Source of the DNA: Lacticaseibacillus brantae DSM 23927
GTDB taxonomy: Bacteria > Bacillota > Bacilli > Lactobacillales > Lactobacillaceae
Direction: 5' to 3'
DNA length: 64,000 nucleotides
Assembly (NCBI RefSeq): GCF_001436115.1
Contig: NZ_AYZQ01000003.1
Location: 186,001 to 250,000, forward strand
Shown here piece by piece: positions 26,774-34,918 of the stretch. The position numbers and the translations under genes were made by a program. A model generated the notes under the pieces. It did not search any database. It worked only from the letters and a program-made list of their open reading frames with translations, and had not been told where the DNA came from. Position 1 is the stretch's first letter. Each line of letters starts with the position of its first letter.

Positions 26774-28318
26774 ATGGCATTATCATTACATGCATGTATC
26801 TTATTACTCAAAGAGCATCACCTGTTAAAAAGTAGCGCGGTTCAAAGCGACATTAACGTTGAAATGACGGGGATTACCTATGATTCCCGCAAGGTCTCTG
26901 GCCCAAGTCTTTTCTTCTGCAAAGGGACCCACTTCCGGCCAATCTATTTGTCGATGGCCAAGGATAATGGCGCGACAACCTATGTGGCTGAGAAGCCATA
27001 TGTTGAGGGCAACGGGATGAATGCGCTGATTGTCACTAACGTCACTAAAGCGATGGCGATTCTTGGCGCCGCTTTCTATGACTTCCCACAAGACGATTTG
27101 TTTGTGATTGCTTATACCGGGACCAAAGGTAAAACGACTGCTTCCTACTTCACGCGTGGGATTCTCGAAGAAGCACATCCTAAGCACGTGGCACTGTTTT
27201 CGACGATTGATCGCATTTTGGGCCCTAACCCTGATCAACGCTTTAAGTCTGATTTGACCACGCCAGAAAGCTTGGACTTGTTCCATGATATGCGTGAAGC
27301 GGTTGATAATGGGATGACCCATTTAGTCATGGAAGTCTCATCACAAGCCTACTTGCGTAATCGGGTCTTTGGGCTGACCTATGATGTCGGGTTCTTCTTG
27401 AACATCACGCCCGACCACATTGGCCCCAATGAGCACCCTAACTTCGAAAATTACTTACACAATAAACTGCAACTTGTTGTGAACGCCCGTAAAGTGGTGA
27501 TTAACGCCGAGACTGATCACTTTGATGAAGTGTATGCGGCCGCAACGACCACGACTTATCCAGAGAGCATCTACTTATTTGCTTCGACAGACTTTAAGCC
27601 AACCCGGGATGATATTACAATTGATTTCCGCTTCGAAAGCCAAGAAGCTGACACCGCCACCAGCAAGTTCACCGTTATTCCTGTGACGGACAAAGCGGCG
27701 GCCTTAAACATCGGTGGCCACTATGAACTCAGTCTGATTGGGGACTTCAATGAAAGTAATGCCACCGCGGCCATCATTGGCGCTGGCCTAGCTGGCGTCG
27801 ATGCCCGGACTGCGGTCCCAGGCATTGCCAAAATTAAAATTCCTGGGCGGATGGAACGCCTTGCCGTTTCTGAACACGGGGTCGTTTATGTTGATTACGC
27901 CCATAACTACGGCAGTATGAAGGCCCTGTTGCACTTTATTGACAACGAATACAATCATCCAAGGCTACTGGTCGTCGTTGGATCCCCTGGTGACAAAGGG
28001 GTCTCACGCCGAGCAGGTTTTGCGAAGGTGTTGAACGAATACGCCGATGAAGCCTTCTTGACGACCGATGATCCGGGATTTGAAGATCCACAAGCCATTA
28101 TTAATGAAATCGATCAAGATATTGACCACGACAAAGTGAATGTCCATCACGTCCTTGATCGTCGGGAAGCGATTCGCCAAGCCATTGAATCCAGTGGCCC
28201 TAATGACATTGTTGTTGTTGCTGGTAAGGGCGCTGACCCCTATCAAAAAGTTCGGGGCGTTGATACCCCATGGCCAACTGATATGGTTGTCGTGACGGAA
28301 ATTGCCGAATCGCTATAG
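26774..28318 (+). CDS. murE: UDP-MurNAc-tripeptide synthetase MurE (L-lysine type)
   Basis: 514-residue Mur ligase that adds the third amino acid to UDP-MurNAc-L-Ala-D-Glu. ATP loop GTKGKTT (116-122), the NITPDHIGPNEH Mur signature, and HNYGSMKALL in the C-terminal domain are seen. The specificity motif near residue 432 reads DDPGFEDP rather than DNPR of diaminopimelate ligases, so L-lysine is the likely substrate, as expected for Lactobacillaceae. It is followed 15 bases later by racD, which supplies D-Asp for the cross-bridge attached to that lysine. Confidence 0.9.
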   Translation: MALSLHACILLLKEHHLLKSSAVQSDINVEMTGITYDSRKVSGPSLFFCKGTHFRPIYLSMAKDNGATTYVAEKPYVEGNGMNALIVTNVTKAMAILGAAFYDFPQDDLFVIAYTGTKGKTTASYFTRGILEEAHPKHVALFSTIDRILGPNPDQRFKSDLTTPESLDLFHDMREAVDNGMTHLVMEVSSQAYLRNRVFGLTYDVGFFLNITPDHIGPNEHPNFENYLHNKLQLVVNARKVVINAETDHFDEVYAAATTTTYPESIYLFASTDFKPTRDDITIDFRFESQEADTATSKFTVIPVTDKAAALNIGGHYELSLIGDFNESNATAAIIGAGLAGVDARTAVPGIAKIKIPGRMERLAVSEHGVVYVDYAHNYGSMKALLHFIDNEYNHPRLLVVVGSPGDKGVSRRAGFAKVLNEYADEAFLTTDDPGFEDPQAIINEIDQDIDHDKVNVHHVLDRREAIRQAIESSGPNDIVVVAGKGADPYQKVRGVDTPWPTDMVVVTEIAESL

Positions 28319-28333
28319 AAAGAGGTAACGTGT

Positions 28334-29086
28334 ATGCAACGATTCTTTACAGTTATTGGTGGGATGGGGACCGCAGCGACTGAAAGCTATGTCCGCTTGT
28401 TGAATAAGCGCACCGATGCCAAGCGTGATCAGGATTATCTTGATTACCTACTGGTCAATCATGCGACTGTACCAGACCGGACCGCTTATATTTTGGATCA
28501 TAGCCAGCCTAATTTTTTCCCATACTTACGCGATGACATTCGCCAACAGAGCCTGCTCAATCCCGATTTCATGGTGATTGTCTGCAATACTGCCCACTAT
28601 TTCTATGAACAGTTACAGGCAGAAACAGATGTGCCATTAATTCATATGCCACGTGTGGCAATCAAAACCATGTGTGAACAGTATCCAGATGAACAACGCG
28701 TGGGCCTGATTGCCACCGCGGGAACAATTGCCGACGGTGTGTATGCTGATGAGATTGAAGCAGCTGGTCGCGAAGTCGTTTTGGGCGACAAACACGTTCA
28801 AGATATGGTCAATGAATTGATTTACACCAATATCAAGGAGAACGACCACGTCGACGCCCAGTTGTATCATAAGATTCTTAAAACCATGCACGATGACTTT
28901 GGGGTGAACGTCATTGTGCTTGGCTGTACTGAATTATCATTGGCCCAAGAATTAGCCGGTGATCATCCTTATCAGACCATCGATGCCCAAAGTATTATCG
29001 TTGATAAGTCATTAGCACTTGGCCGGGCCTTCCGGGCAAGCGAAGCTGAAGGTAAAGCATTACTGCGCACCATTATGGCAGACTAG
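28334..29086 (+). CDS. racD: Aspartate racemase
   Basis: 250-residue PLP-independent racemase of the Asp/Glu/hydantoin racemase superfamily. The two catalytic cysteines are Cys84 (IVCNTAHYF) and Cys198 (LGCTELSL); the start IGGMGTAATESY is typical of aspartate racemases. It makes D-Asp, which in lactobacilli is ligated to the lysine of the stem peptide as the D-Asp/D-Asn bridge. It sits directly behind murE in one operon. Glutamate racemase is unlikely because of the N-terminal motif. Confidence 0.9.
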   Translation: MQRFFTVIGGMGTAATESYVRLLNKRTDAKRDQDYLDYLLVNHATVPDRTAYILDHSQPNFFPYLRDDIRQQSLLNPDFMVIVCNTAHYFYEQLQAETDVPLIHMPRVAIKTMCEQYPDEQRVGLIATAGTIADGVYADEIEAAGREVVLGDKHVQDMVNELIYTNIKENDHVDAQLYHKILKTMHDDFGVNVIVLGCTELSLAQELAGDHPYQTIDAQSIIVDKSLALGRAFRASEAEGKALLRTIMAD

Positions 29087-29097
29087 GGGGAGCCGTC

Positions 29098-29541
29098 ATG
29101 TTAGTAGCTGGGATTATTGTTGGAATTATTCTGTTTTTGATTCTTTTGTTGGTCGAGTTTATCTATCTGAGTAATCATTTCAAAGCGAAACGAGCTCGGG
29201 CAGAAGCCGAGAACCGCCACTTCGATCAGTACTGGTTAGGCCGTTCTGGCGGTGGTTTTATTGGCGTGAAGAATCAACAAGTCACAGTGTATAAGACTGA
29301 AAAGGCCGAAGAAACCTTCAAAACCAGCCGGCTATACGTCTTTACCGATAAGAATCGGGTGGACTTCAATAAGACTTATGCGCCATTAACGGTCCACCAG
29401 AAACTTTTTGGCATGTTCTTGAAGCCGGAGGATTATACGAGCTTCATCGCTTGGCTGCATAAGCAACAAGTGCTGGTGACCCCAGAAGCTCAGGTCCTAG
29501 CTGACGCCAAGACCGTCTTAAAAGAACATCAAGAAAATTAA
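29098..29541 (+). CDS. Membrane-anchored hypothetical protein
   Basis: 147 residues. One N-terminal transmembrane helix (about 4-25) and a cytoplasmic-type basic region (FKAKRARAEAENRHFDQYW), then a compact domain with a glycine-rich turn RSGGGFIGVKNQQV and LFGMFLKPEDYTSFIAWLHKQQ. RBS GGGGAG. Third gene of the murE-racD transcript, 11 bases behind racD, closed by a terminator. The family is not recognised; a wall-related role is suggested only by position. Confidence 0.6.
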   Translation: MLVAGIIVGIILFLILLLVEFIYLSNHFKAKRARAEAENRHFDQYWLGRSGGGFIGVKNQQVTVYKTEKAEETFKTSRLYVFTDKNRVDFNKTYAPLTVHQKLFGMFLKPEDYTSFIAWLHKQQVLVTPEAQVLADAKTVLKEHQEN

Positions 29542-29547
29542 AAGCAC

Positions 29548-29580
29548 CGCGCTGCGAATCTTTCGCAGCGCGGTTTTTTT
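29548..29580 (+). terminator. Terminator of the murE-racD operon
   Basis: CCGCGCTGCGAA and TTCGCAGCGCGG, loop of 2 bases, then seven T. Confidence 0.9.
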
Positions 29581-29734
29581 ATGCGGCTGTCAGGGCCTTG
29601 ACAGCGAGCTAGACCCTTGTAGGGTAGTTTCCATGTATACCAGTTGAAGAGATAGGATTTGACGATAAAAGCATTATCAGGTATTGTCACCTATACACAA
29701 AGGTTACCTAAGGCGCATATTCGTGGAGGTTTAT

Positions 29735-29917
29735 ATGAAAACAGTAGTGATTGCTGCATTAATTATGCTCGCCGTTATCATCGCTGTGATGCTTCTGGCG
29801 GCAATCATTTGGCAGTTCATTGATGGGCTGAAACACCAATGGCACCCAAAGACATCATTCGGCAATAAATGTTCTCAAGTTATTGGTTGGCTAATCACGA
29901 TTTTACCTGGAGTCTAG
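29735..29917 (+). CDS. Small hydrophobic peptide, 60 aa
   Basis: 60 residues starting at ATG 29735 after GTGGAGGT. A single long hydrophobic helix (about 3-28, rich in Ile, Val, Ala) is followed by a short basic polar part with one Cys (GNKCSQ) and a second hydrophobic end (VIGWLITILPGV). The terminator hairpin begins inside the last codons. No double-glycine leader. Could be a small membrane protein or a type I toxin-like peptide; no antisense RNA is evident. The surrounding 600 bases are more AT-rich than the rest of the window. Confidence 0.5.
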   Translation: MKTVVIAALIMLAVIIAVMLLAAIIWQFIDGLKHQWHPKTSFGNKCSQVIGWLITILPGV

Positions 29918-29943
29918 CTTGCTTGTCGCAGCTAGGCTTTTTT
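29911..29943 (+). terminator. Terminator of the 60-aa peptide gene
   Basis: AGTCTAGCT pairs with AGCTAGGCT (one G-T pair) followed by six T; the left arm overlaps the stop codon. Confidence 0.75.
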
Positions 29944-30047
29944 GATGTCGAAAATTGTGACAATTCAAATGCGATTATGAGAGGGAACGGCGATTCTATT
30001 AGAATTCATTGGGCTATACCGATTGGAATTTCCCGGGATAACGGTAA

Positions 30048-30061
30048 TGAAAAAGCTTTCA
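30048..30061 (+). promoter_or_regulatory. cre-like CcpA site upstream of the amino-sugar PTS operon
   Basis: TGAAAAAGCTTTCA matches TGWAANCGNTNWCA except at position 7. It lies 79 bases upstream of the -35 box, in the 287-base gap that otherwise contains no gene. Confidence 0.4.
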
Positions 30062-30139
30062 AAATAGGAAAGCGCAGACTGGCACCTTTGATACCAATTT
30101 TTGAAAGCGAATTTATCACTTTATCCTTGAGAAATTATA

Positions 30140-30168
30140 TTGACAGCAAGTTTTAAAACCCTTACACT
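30140..30168 (+). promoter_or_regulatory. Promoter of the GntR-PTS operon
   Basis: TTGACA (30140-30145) and TACACT (30163-30168), spacer 17 bases. Confidence 0.8.
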
Positions 30169-30189
30169 GGTCTTGTGGTTGGTACCAGT
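30166..30189. promoter_or_regulatory. Probable GntR (NagR/AgaR-type) operator
   Basis: ACTGGT at 30166-30171 and ACCAGT at 30184-30189 are inverted, overlapping the -10 box and early transcript. The half-sites resemble those of NagR/YvoA operators (TGGT...ACCA). Autoregulation by the encoded GntR protein is the simplest reading. Confidence 0.6.
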
Positions 30190-30204
30190 TAAGGTGATGA
30201 TGTT

Positions 30205-30921
30205 ATGGCGACTTACGAACAACCGCTGCATGAACAATTGGTTGATCTTTTACGCGACAAGATAAGTCACATGCAACCTCACGACAAGCTACCTTCTGAA
30301 CGCGAATTAACTAATACCTACCAGGTGAGCCGCAATACTGTGCGCATGGCACTTGATGAGCTGGAAACCATGGGCTTAGTTTATCGGCAACATGGCCGTG
30401 GGACCTTCGTATTAAACAATGCGAAGCAAACCACCGACCTGTCGACGACATACAGCTTTAGTACCCAGATGGCGGCGCTTGGCCGCACTGCTCAAACCGA
30501 CTTGCTTTACTTGCATGAGGTTGAGGCGAATAAGTACATTGCTGAGAAACTCGATTTACCGCTGGGTGCACCGGTGTATAAGTTGAAACGGGTTCGGATT
30601 GCGGACGGCATGCCGTTGATGGTTGAACGGACGTACATTCCTGGGACGATTTTTCCGGGGTTCACAGCTGAGATGCTGAAAGACACTGCGTTATACACGG
30701 TGATGCAAGATACATATCACGTTAAGATTGCCGAAGCGACCGAAGGGTTCTACGCCAGTCTTATCGGCAGTAAAGATGCGGACCTACTAAAGGTACCGAC
30801 CGACTCCCCAGGATTGAATGTTCGTCGCACCACCTATAGCGATACCCATGACGTTGTTGAATATACAATGAGCGTGGCCCGATCAGATCAATTCATCTAT
30901 CAGGTCCATCACGTCAACTAA
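30205..30921 (+). CDS. GntR-family regulator (HutC/NagR type)
   Basis: 238 residues: N-terminal GntR winged helix (LRDKISHMQPHDKLPSERE, VSRNTVRMALDEL, YRQHGRGTFV) and a C-terminal UTRA effector domain (YKLKRVRIADGMPLMVERTYI). UTRA domains of this group bind phosphorylated amino sugars. It is the first gene of the PTS operon, 36 bases before the EIIA gene, with its own operator-like palindrome at 30166. Name AgaR or GnbR would fit, but the ligand is not proven. Confidence 0.85.
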   Translation: MATYEQPLHEQLVDLLRDKISHMQPHDKLPSERELTNTYQVSRNTVRMALDELETMGLVYRQHGRGTFVLNNAKQTTDLSTTYSFSTQMAALGRTAQTDLLYLHEVEANKYIAEKLDLPLGAPVYKLKRVRIADGMPLMVERTYIPGTIFPGFTAEMLKDTALYTVMQDTYHVKIAEATEGFYASLIGSKDADLLKVPTDSPGLNVRRTTYSDTHDVVEYTMSVARSDQFIYQVHHVN

Positions 30922-30957
30922 CGCCGAATCAAAACGAACAATAAAGGAGAGACAGCA

Positions 30958-31380
30958 ATGATTGGAATGATTGTCACTGGCCACGGCCATTTCGCGACCG
31001 GATTAATGAGCACCATTAAGCTCTTGAGTGGTGAGCATGAAAAGCTAATCGGGATTGATTTTGAAGAAGGGATGACAGCCGATCAACTGCAGGAGAAATT
31101 CCAAGCTGCTGTCAAAGAACTAGGCGATGTTTCTGGCATTGCATTCTTCACTGATATTCCCGGAGGCACCCCATTCAATCAAGCTGTCATGTGCAAAATG
31201 AATTATGACAATGTGGTGGTGTTATCTGGGACGAATGTTTCCATGTTGATGGAAATTATGTTCCAACGCGAACTCGATATTGATCAGTTCGCGGAAGCCG
31301 CATTAACGGCCGGTAAATCTGGTGTTGTTGAATTTAAGCAACGCCAACGTGAAGTCACTGATGACGAAGACGGGATTTAG
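30958..31380 (+). CDS. PTS EIIA, mannose/galactosamine family
   Basis: 140-residue cytoplasmic EIIA of the mannose family. Phosphorylation site His9 in VTGHGHFATG; DIPGGTPFNQA is the family loop. It receives phosphate from HPr and passes it to the EIIB encoded two genes downstream. Unlike EIIAB-Man it is a separate protein, as in the aga and gnb systems. RBS AAAGGAGAG. Confidence 0.9.
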   Translation: MIGMIVTGHGHFATGLMSTIKLLSGEHEKLIGIDFEEGMTADQLQEKFQAAVKELGDVSGIAFFTDIPGGTPFNQAVMCKMNYDNVVVLSGTNVSMLMEIMFQRELDIDQFAEAALTAGKSGVVEFKQRQREVTDDEDGI

Positions 31381-31390
31381 GAGGATAAAC

Positions 31391-32563
31391 ATGTTTGAAA
31401 AAGATGTAGCTGCTCTGACAGCAATGGGCGCTCAAATTACGACTGAAGAAATTAAGCACCAACCAGAATTATGGACCGAAGCTTTTGACCTCTATAACGA
31501 GCACAAAGCGGCGATTACCGCATTCTTGGATAAGGTCTCCAATGAAACAACCGGTGTCGTTCGCGTAATCTTTACTGGGGCCGGTACTTCCGCTTATGTT
31601 GGCGACACGGTCACCCCATACTTGAGCAAGCACGGCGACCGCTCACGCTTCAAGTTCGAAGCCATCCCCACAACGGATATCGTGTCTGCCCCATACGACT
31701 ACTTAGAAGCTGATACCCCAACCGTATTGGTTTCATTCTCTCGGAGTGGGAACTCACCTGAAAGCATCAAGGCCGTAGAACTCGCTGAACAACTTGTCTC
31801 ATCCCTGTATCAATTGACGATTACCTGTGCACCAGAAGGCAATTTGGCACAACGGGCTGAAGGCGAAGCGAAGAATTTGGTCTTGTTGCAACCAGCCGGT
31901 TCAAACGACAAAGGCTTTGCGATGACCGGGAGTTTCTCTTGCATGGCATTGACAGCACTGTTGGTCTTTGACACAGCGGAGGAAAGTGATAAAGCTGCTT
32001 GGGTCAAGGCTATTTCCGCTATGGGTCATGAAGTGATTGATCACGAAAGTTTCATTCAGAACTTGGTTGATGAAGACTTCAATCGGATTACTTACCTAGG
32101 TTCTGGCAGCTTGAGCGGGCTTACTCGTGAAGCTCAGTTGAAGGTGTTGGAATTAACTGCTGGTCAATTGGCAACCATCTTTGATTCATCCATGGGCTTC
32201 CGTCATGGACCTAAGTCATTCGTTGATGGCAAGACCCTGGTCTTTGATTTCTTGAGTAATGACCCATACACCCGTCAATACGACGTCGATGTCACGGAAG
32301 AAATCAAGGGTGACGAAATCGCTAAGCGTGTCGTTGCCATTGGCGTCTCGCAAGATTTGGACTTTTCTGGTGAAAGCTTCTTGTTTGAAGCTGCACCAAA
32401 GAACTTACCTGAAGCCTACCTGGCCTTACCTGACGTGATGTTTGCCCAAACTCTGGCATTACTGAGTTCTATCAAGGTTGGCAACACGCCAGACACACCA
32501 TCACCAACAGGGACCGTTAACCGCGTTGTTAAGGGCGTAATTTTACACGACTACCAAGCTTAA
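31391..32563 (+). CDS. agaS: SIS-domain sugar isomerase/deaminase AgaS
   Basis: 390-residue protein with two SIS domains, of the AgaS type; it should convert galactosamine-6-phosphate to tagatose-6-phosphate plus ammonia. Motifs: FTGAGTSAYVGDT (first sugar-phosphate loop), SFSRSGNSPES, GSGSLSGLTREAQLKVLELT and FRHGPKSFVD. ATG 31391 follows AGGAGG. It lies between EIIA and EIIB within the PTS operon. GlmS-like deglycase activity on glucosamine-6-phosphate is the alternative; the presence of lacC and lacD in this window supports the tagatose route. Confidence 0.85.
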   Translation: MFEKDVAALTAMGAQITTEEIKHQPELWTEAFDLYNEHKAAITAFLDKVSNETTGVVRVIFTGAGTSAYVGDTVTPYLSKHGDRSRFKFEAIPTTDIVSAPYDYLEADTPTVLVSFSRSGNSPESIKAVELAEQLVSSLYQLTITCAPEGNLAQRAEGEAKNLVLLQPAGSNDKGFAMTGSFSCMALTALLVFDTAEESDKAAWVKAISAMGHEVIDHESFIQNLVDEDFNRITYLGSGSLSGLTREAQLKVLELTAGQLATIFDSSMGFRHGPKSFVDGKTLVFDFLSNDPYTRQYDVDVTEEIKGDEIAKRVVAIGVSQDLDFSGESFLFEAAPKNLPEAYLALPDVMFAQTLALLSSIKVGNTPDTPSPTGTVNRVVKGVILHDYQA

Positions 32564-32582
32564 TTCATAGGAGGAAGACATC

Positions 32583-33071
32583 ATGACTGAACCAAACATT
32601 TTAGTAACACGGATTGACAATCGGCTTGTTCATGGACAAGTGGGGATGACTTGGGTGAATACCATTGGAGCTAACCTGATCGTCGTGGCTAACGACGATG
32701 TCTCAACGGATCCTGTTCAACAGAACTTGATGGAAATGGTTATCCCTGGCACCGTTGGTATTCGATTCTTCAGCATTGACAAGACCATCAAAGTTATTGG
32801 AAAAGCTGCACCTAGCCAGAAGATCCTCTTGGTTATTCGGACACCGCAAGATGCCTTAGCCTTAATTAAAGGCGGCGTGCCAATCAAGAAGTTGAACATT
32901 GGGAACTTGCATTTCGCTGAAGGCAAGAAACAATTATCTGCGACCGTTTCTGTCTCACCTGAAGATATTGAGACCTTTAACGAATTGCACAACATGGGGA
33001 TTCAACTTGAAGTCCAAGGTATCCCTAACGAACGCGCCACCGATTTAATGGATCTGTTAGCAAAGGCATAG
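32583..33071 (+). CDS. PTS EIIB, mannose/galactosamine family
   Basis: 162-residue EIIB with the phosphorylation site His17 in RIDNRLVHGQVGMTW, near the N-terminus as in the family. It transfers phosphate to the sugar brought in by EIIC/EIID. RBS AGGAGGA lies 7 bases before ATG 32583. Codon use is of highly expressed type. Confidence 0.9.
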   Translation: MTEPNILVTRIDNRLVHGQVGMTWVNTIGANLIVVANDDVSTDPVQQNLMEMVIPGTVGIRFFSIDKTIKVIGKAAPSQKILLVIRTPQDALALIKGGVPIKKLNIGNLHFAEGKKQLSATVSVSPEDIETFNELHNMGIQLEVQGIPNERATDLMDLLAKA

Positions 33072-33107
33072 AAGCCGTTGTTATAAAAATTTTGAGGGGG
33101 TTAAAAC

Positions 33108-33914
33108 ATGCACGACGTTACTGTATTACAAGCCATCCTTGTTGGCTTGTGGGCAGGGATTGCCGGGATTGACCAATTTAACGGGTTGACCCATATTCAC
33201 CGCCCTATCGTTACCGGTGCTGTTATCGGGATTATTCTCGGTGAACCTACCGTGGGTATTATTACCGGTGGGACTTTGGAACTTGTTTGGGCAGGTATGG
33301 TGCCACTCGCTGGGGCACAACCACCTAACGTTGTTATTGGTGGTGTGATTGGGACCTTGTTCGCAATTCTTTCTGGCTTGAAGCCGGAAGTTGCCGTTGG
33401 GGTTGCCGTACCATTCTCTGTTGCTGTTCAAGCTATTATTACATTATTGTTCACGGCCTTAGCACCTTTGATGCATACAATGGATGTTGCCGCAGTTAAC
33501 GGTGATACCAAGAAAATGGATCGAATGGCCTGGATTGAACCAGTTATTTTATTCATCGGATTCTTCATCATGGCATTCTTGCCAGCTATCTTCGGTCAAG
33601 GCGTTGTTACTGCTGCCGTTAAGGCTATCCCAGTTTGGATCCTTGGTGGATTCCAAGCTGCTGGTGGCATGATGCCAGCCGTTGGTTTCGCAATGTTACT
33701 GAAGATTATGTGGAAGATTGAATACGCACCATTCTTCGTTGCCGGCTTTATTGCAGCGGCTTATGGGAAGTTGCCAATCTTAGCCATCGCATTGTTAGCA
33801 GCTTCTGTTGCGGCTTATGACTTCTTCATCAACCGTAACCAAACACCTACCACCCCTGCACCTGCTGCTAGTGCAGACGCTGACGAAGAGGAGGATTACA
33901 GCAATGGCATCTAA
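33108..33914 (+). CDS. PTS EIIC, mannose/galactosamine family
   Basis: 268-residue membrane component with about seven hydrophobic segments and the family sequence LWAGIAGIDQFNGLTHIHRPIVTG, GGTLELVWAGMVPLAGAQPPN and IGGVIGTLFAI. A Pro/Ala/Thr-rich and then acidic tail (about residues 242-268) is cytoplasmic. It forms the sugar channel with EIID, whose start overlaps its 3' end by 11 bases. RBS GAGGGGG. Confidence 0.9.
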   Translation: MHDVTVLQAILVGLWAGIAGIDQFNGLTHIHRPIVTGAVIGIILGEPTVGIITGGTLELVWAGMVPLAGAQPPNVVIGGVIGTLFAILSGLKPEVAVGVAVPFSVAVQAIITLLFTALAPLMHTMDVAAVNGDTKKMDRMAWIEPVILFIGFFIMAFLPAIFGQGVVTAAVKAIPVWILGGFQAAGGMMPAVGFAMLLKIMWKIEYAPFFVAGFIAAAYGKLPILAIALLAASVAAYDFFINRNQTPTTPAPAASADADEEEDYSNGI

Positions 33915-34791
33915 CGAAGCAACCATTAAGGAAGTTGATAACCTTCAAATTCCTGACACTTATGAAGATCCATCAGTTAACAAAGTCATTGACAAGTCAA
34001 CGTTGCATAAGATGGTTTGGCGTTCACTCTTGTTGCAGTCATCGTTTAACTACGAACGTATGCAAGGTGGGGGCTGGACTTACAGCTTAATCCCTGGTTT
34101 GAAGAAAATTCATACCAACAAGAAGGATTTAGGCTTTGCTCTCTTTGATCACATGCAGTTCTTTAACACTCACCCATTCTTAGTAACCTTCGTTCAAGGG
34201 GTTATTATCGCGATGGAAGAAAACAAGGAAAACCGGTCCACAATTCGTGGGATTAAGGTTGCCTTGATGGGACCTTTAGGTGGTATTGGGGATGCCTTAT
34301 TCTGGTTGACCTTGTTACCTATCACAGGTGGTATCGGGGTTTCCCTGTCACAACAAGGGAATATCTTTGGACCAATTCTGTTCTTACTCTTATTCAACGC
34401 CGTTCACTTTGGTTTGCTGTTCTGGTTGATGAATTATGGGTATAACACAGGGACACGGGCGATTGCATCAATGCGTGAAAACACGCAAAAGATTTCTCGC
34501 GCCGCAACCATCATTGGGTTAGCTGTTGTTGGTGGCTTGACCGCGACCTACATCAACTTTAGTTTGAACGGGACCAACGGCTCATTTGCAATCGGGAAGA
34601 TGAAGATTGATCTTCAAGCCGGGATTATCGATAAGATTATGCCAGCCCTCTTGCCACTTGCTTATACCTTCTTCTGCTACTGGATGTTGAAGAAGGGCCG
34701 CAGCCCATTAACCCTGATCGGGATTACATTGTTAATTGGCTTAATCGGTTCATTCTTTGGCCTGTTTGCATGGCCAGCAGCCATTAAGTAA
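33904..34791 (+). CDS. PTS EIID, mannose/galactosamine family
   Basis: 295 residues. A cytoplasmic N-terminal region (about 1-110) with MVWRSLLLQSSFNYERMQGGGW, the signature of EIID, and IRGIKVALMGPLGGIGDALFWLTLLPI at the membrane entry; two or more hydrophobic helices at the C-terminus. ATG 33904 follows GAGGAGG and overlaps EIIC, so translation is coupled. A weak terminator follows before nagA. Confidence 0.9.
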   Translation: MASNEATIKEVDNLQIPDTYEDPSVNKVIDKSTLHKMVWRSLLLQSSFNYERMQGGGWTYSLIPGLKKIHTNKKDLGFALFDHMQFFNTHPFLVTFVQGVIIAMEENKENRSTIRGIKVALMGPLGGIGDALFWLTLLPITGGIGVSLSQQGNIFGPILFLLLFNAVHFGLLFWLMNYGYNTGTRAIASMRENTQKISRAATIIGLAVVGGLTATYINFSLNGTNGSFAIGKMKIDLQAGIIDKIMPALLPLAYTFFCYWMLKKGRSPLTLIGITLLIGLIGSFFGLFAWPAAIK

Positions 34792-34803
34792 TTGGTTTAA
34801 AGG

Positions 34804-34842
34804 TGCGGAGCTGGGACGATCTGACCCGGTTCCGCATTTTAT
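34804..34842 (+). terminator. Weak terminator between EIID and nagA
   Basis: TGCGGA/TCCGCA outer stem with GGG/CCC inside, then a T-rich tail. Probably partial, lowering nagA relative to the PTS genes. Confidence 0.55.
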
Positions 34843-34918
34843 TTGATTCAATGCTTTTCTAGCAGAGCTTCAACGTGGCGGCCCTAGTCGTCACGATACA
34901 TAAAGGAGAGAGAATTCC

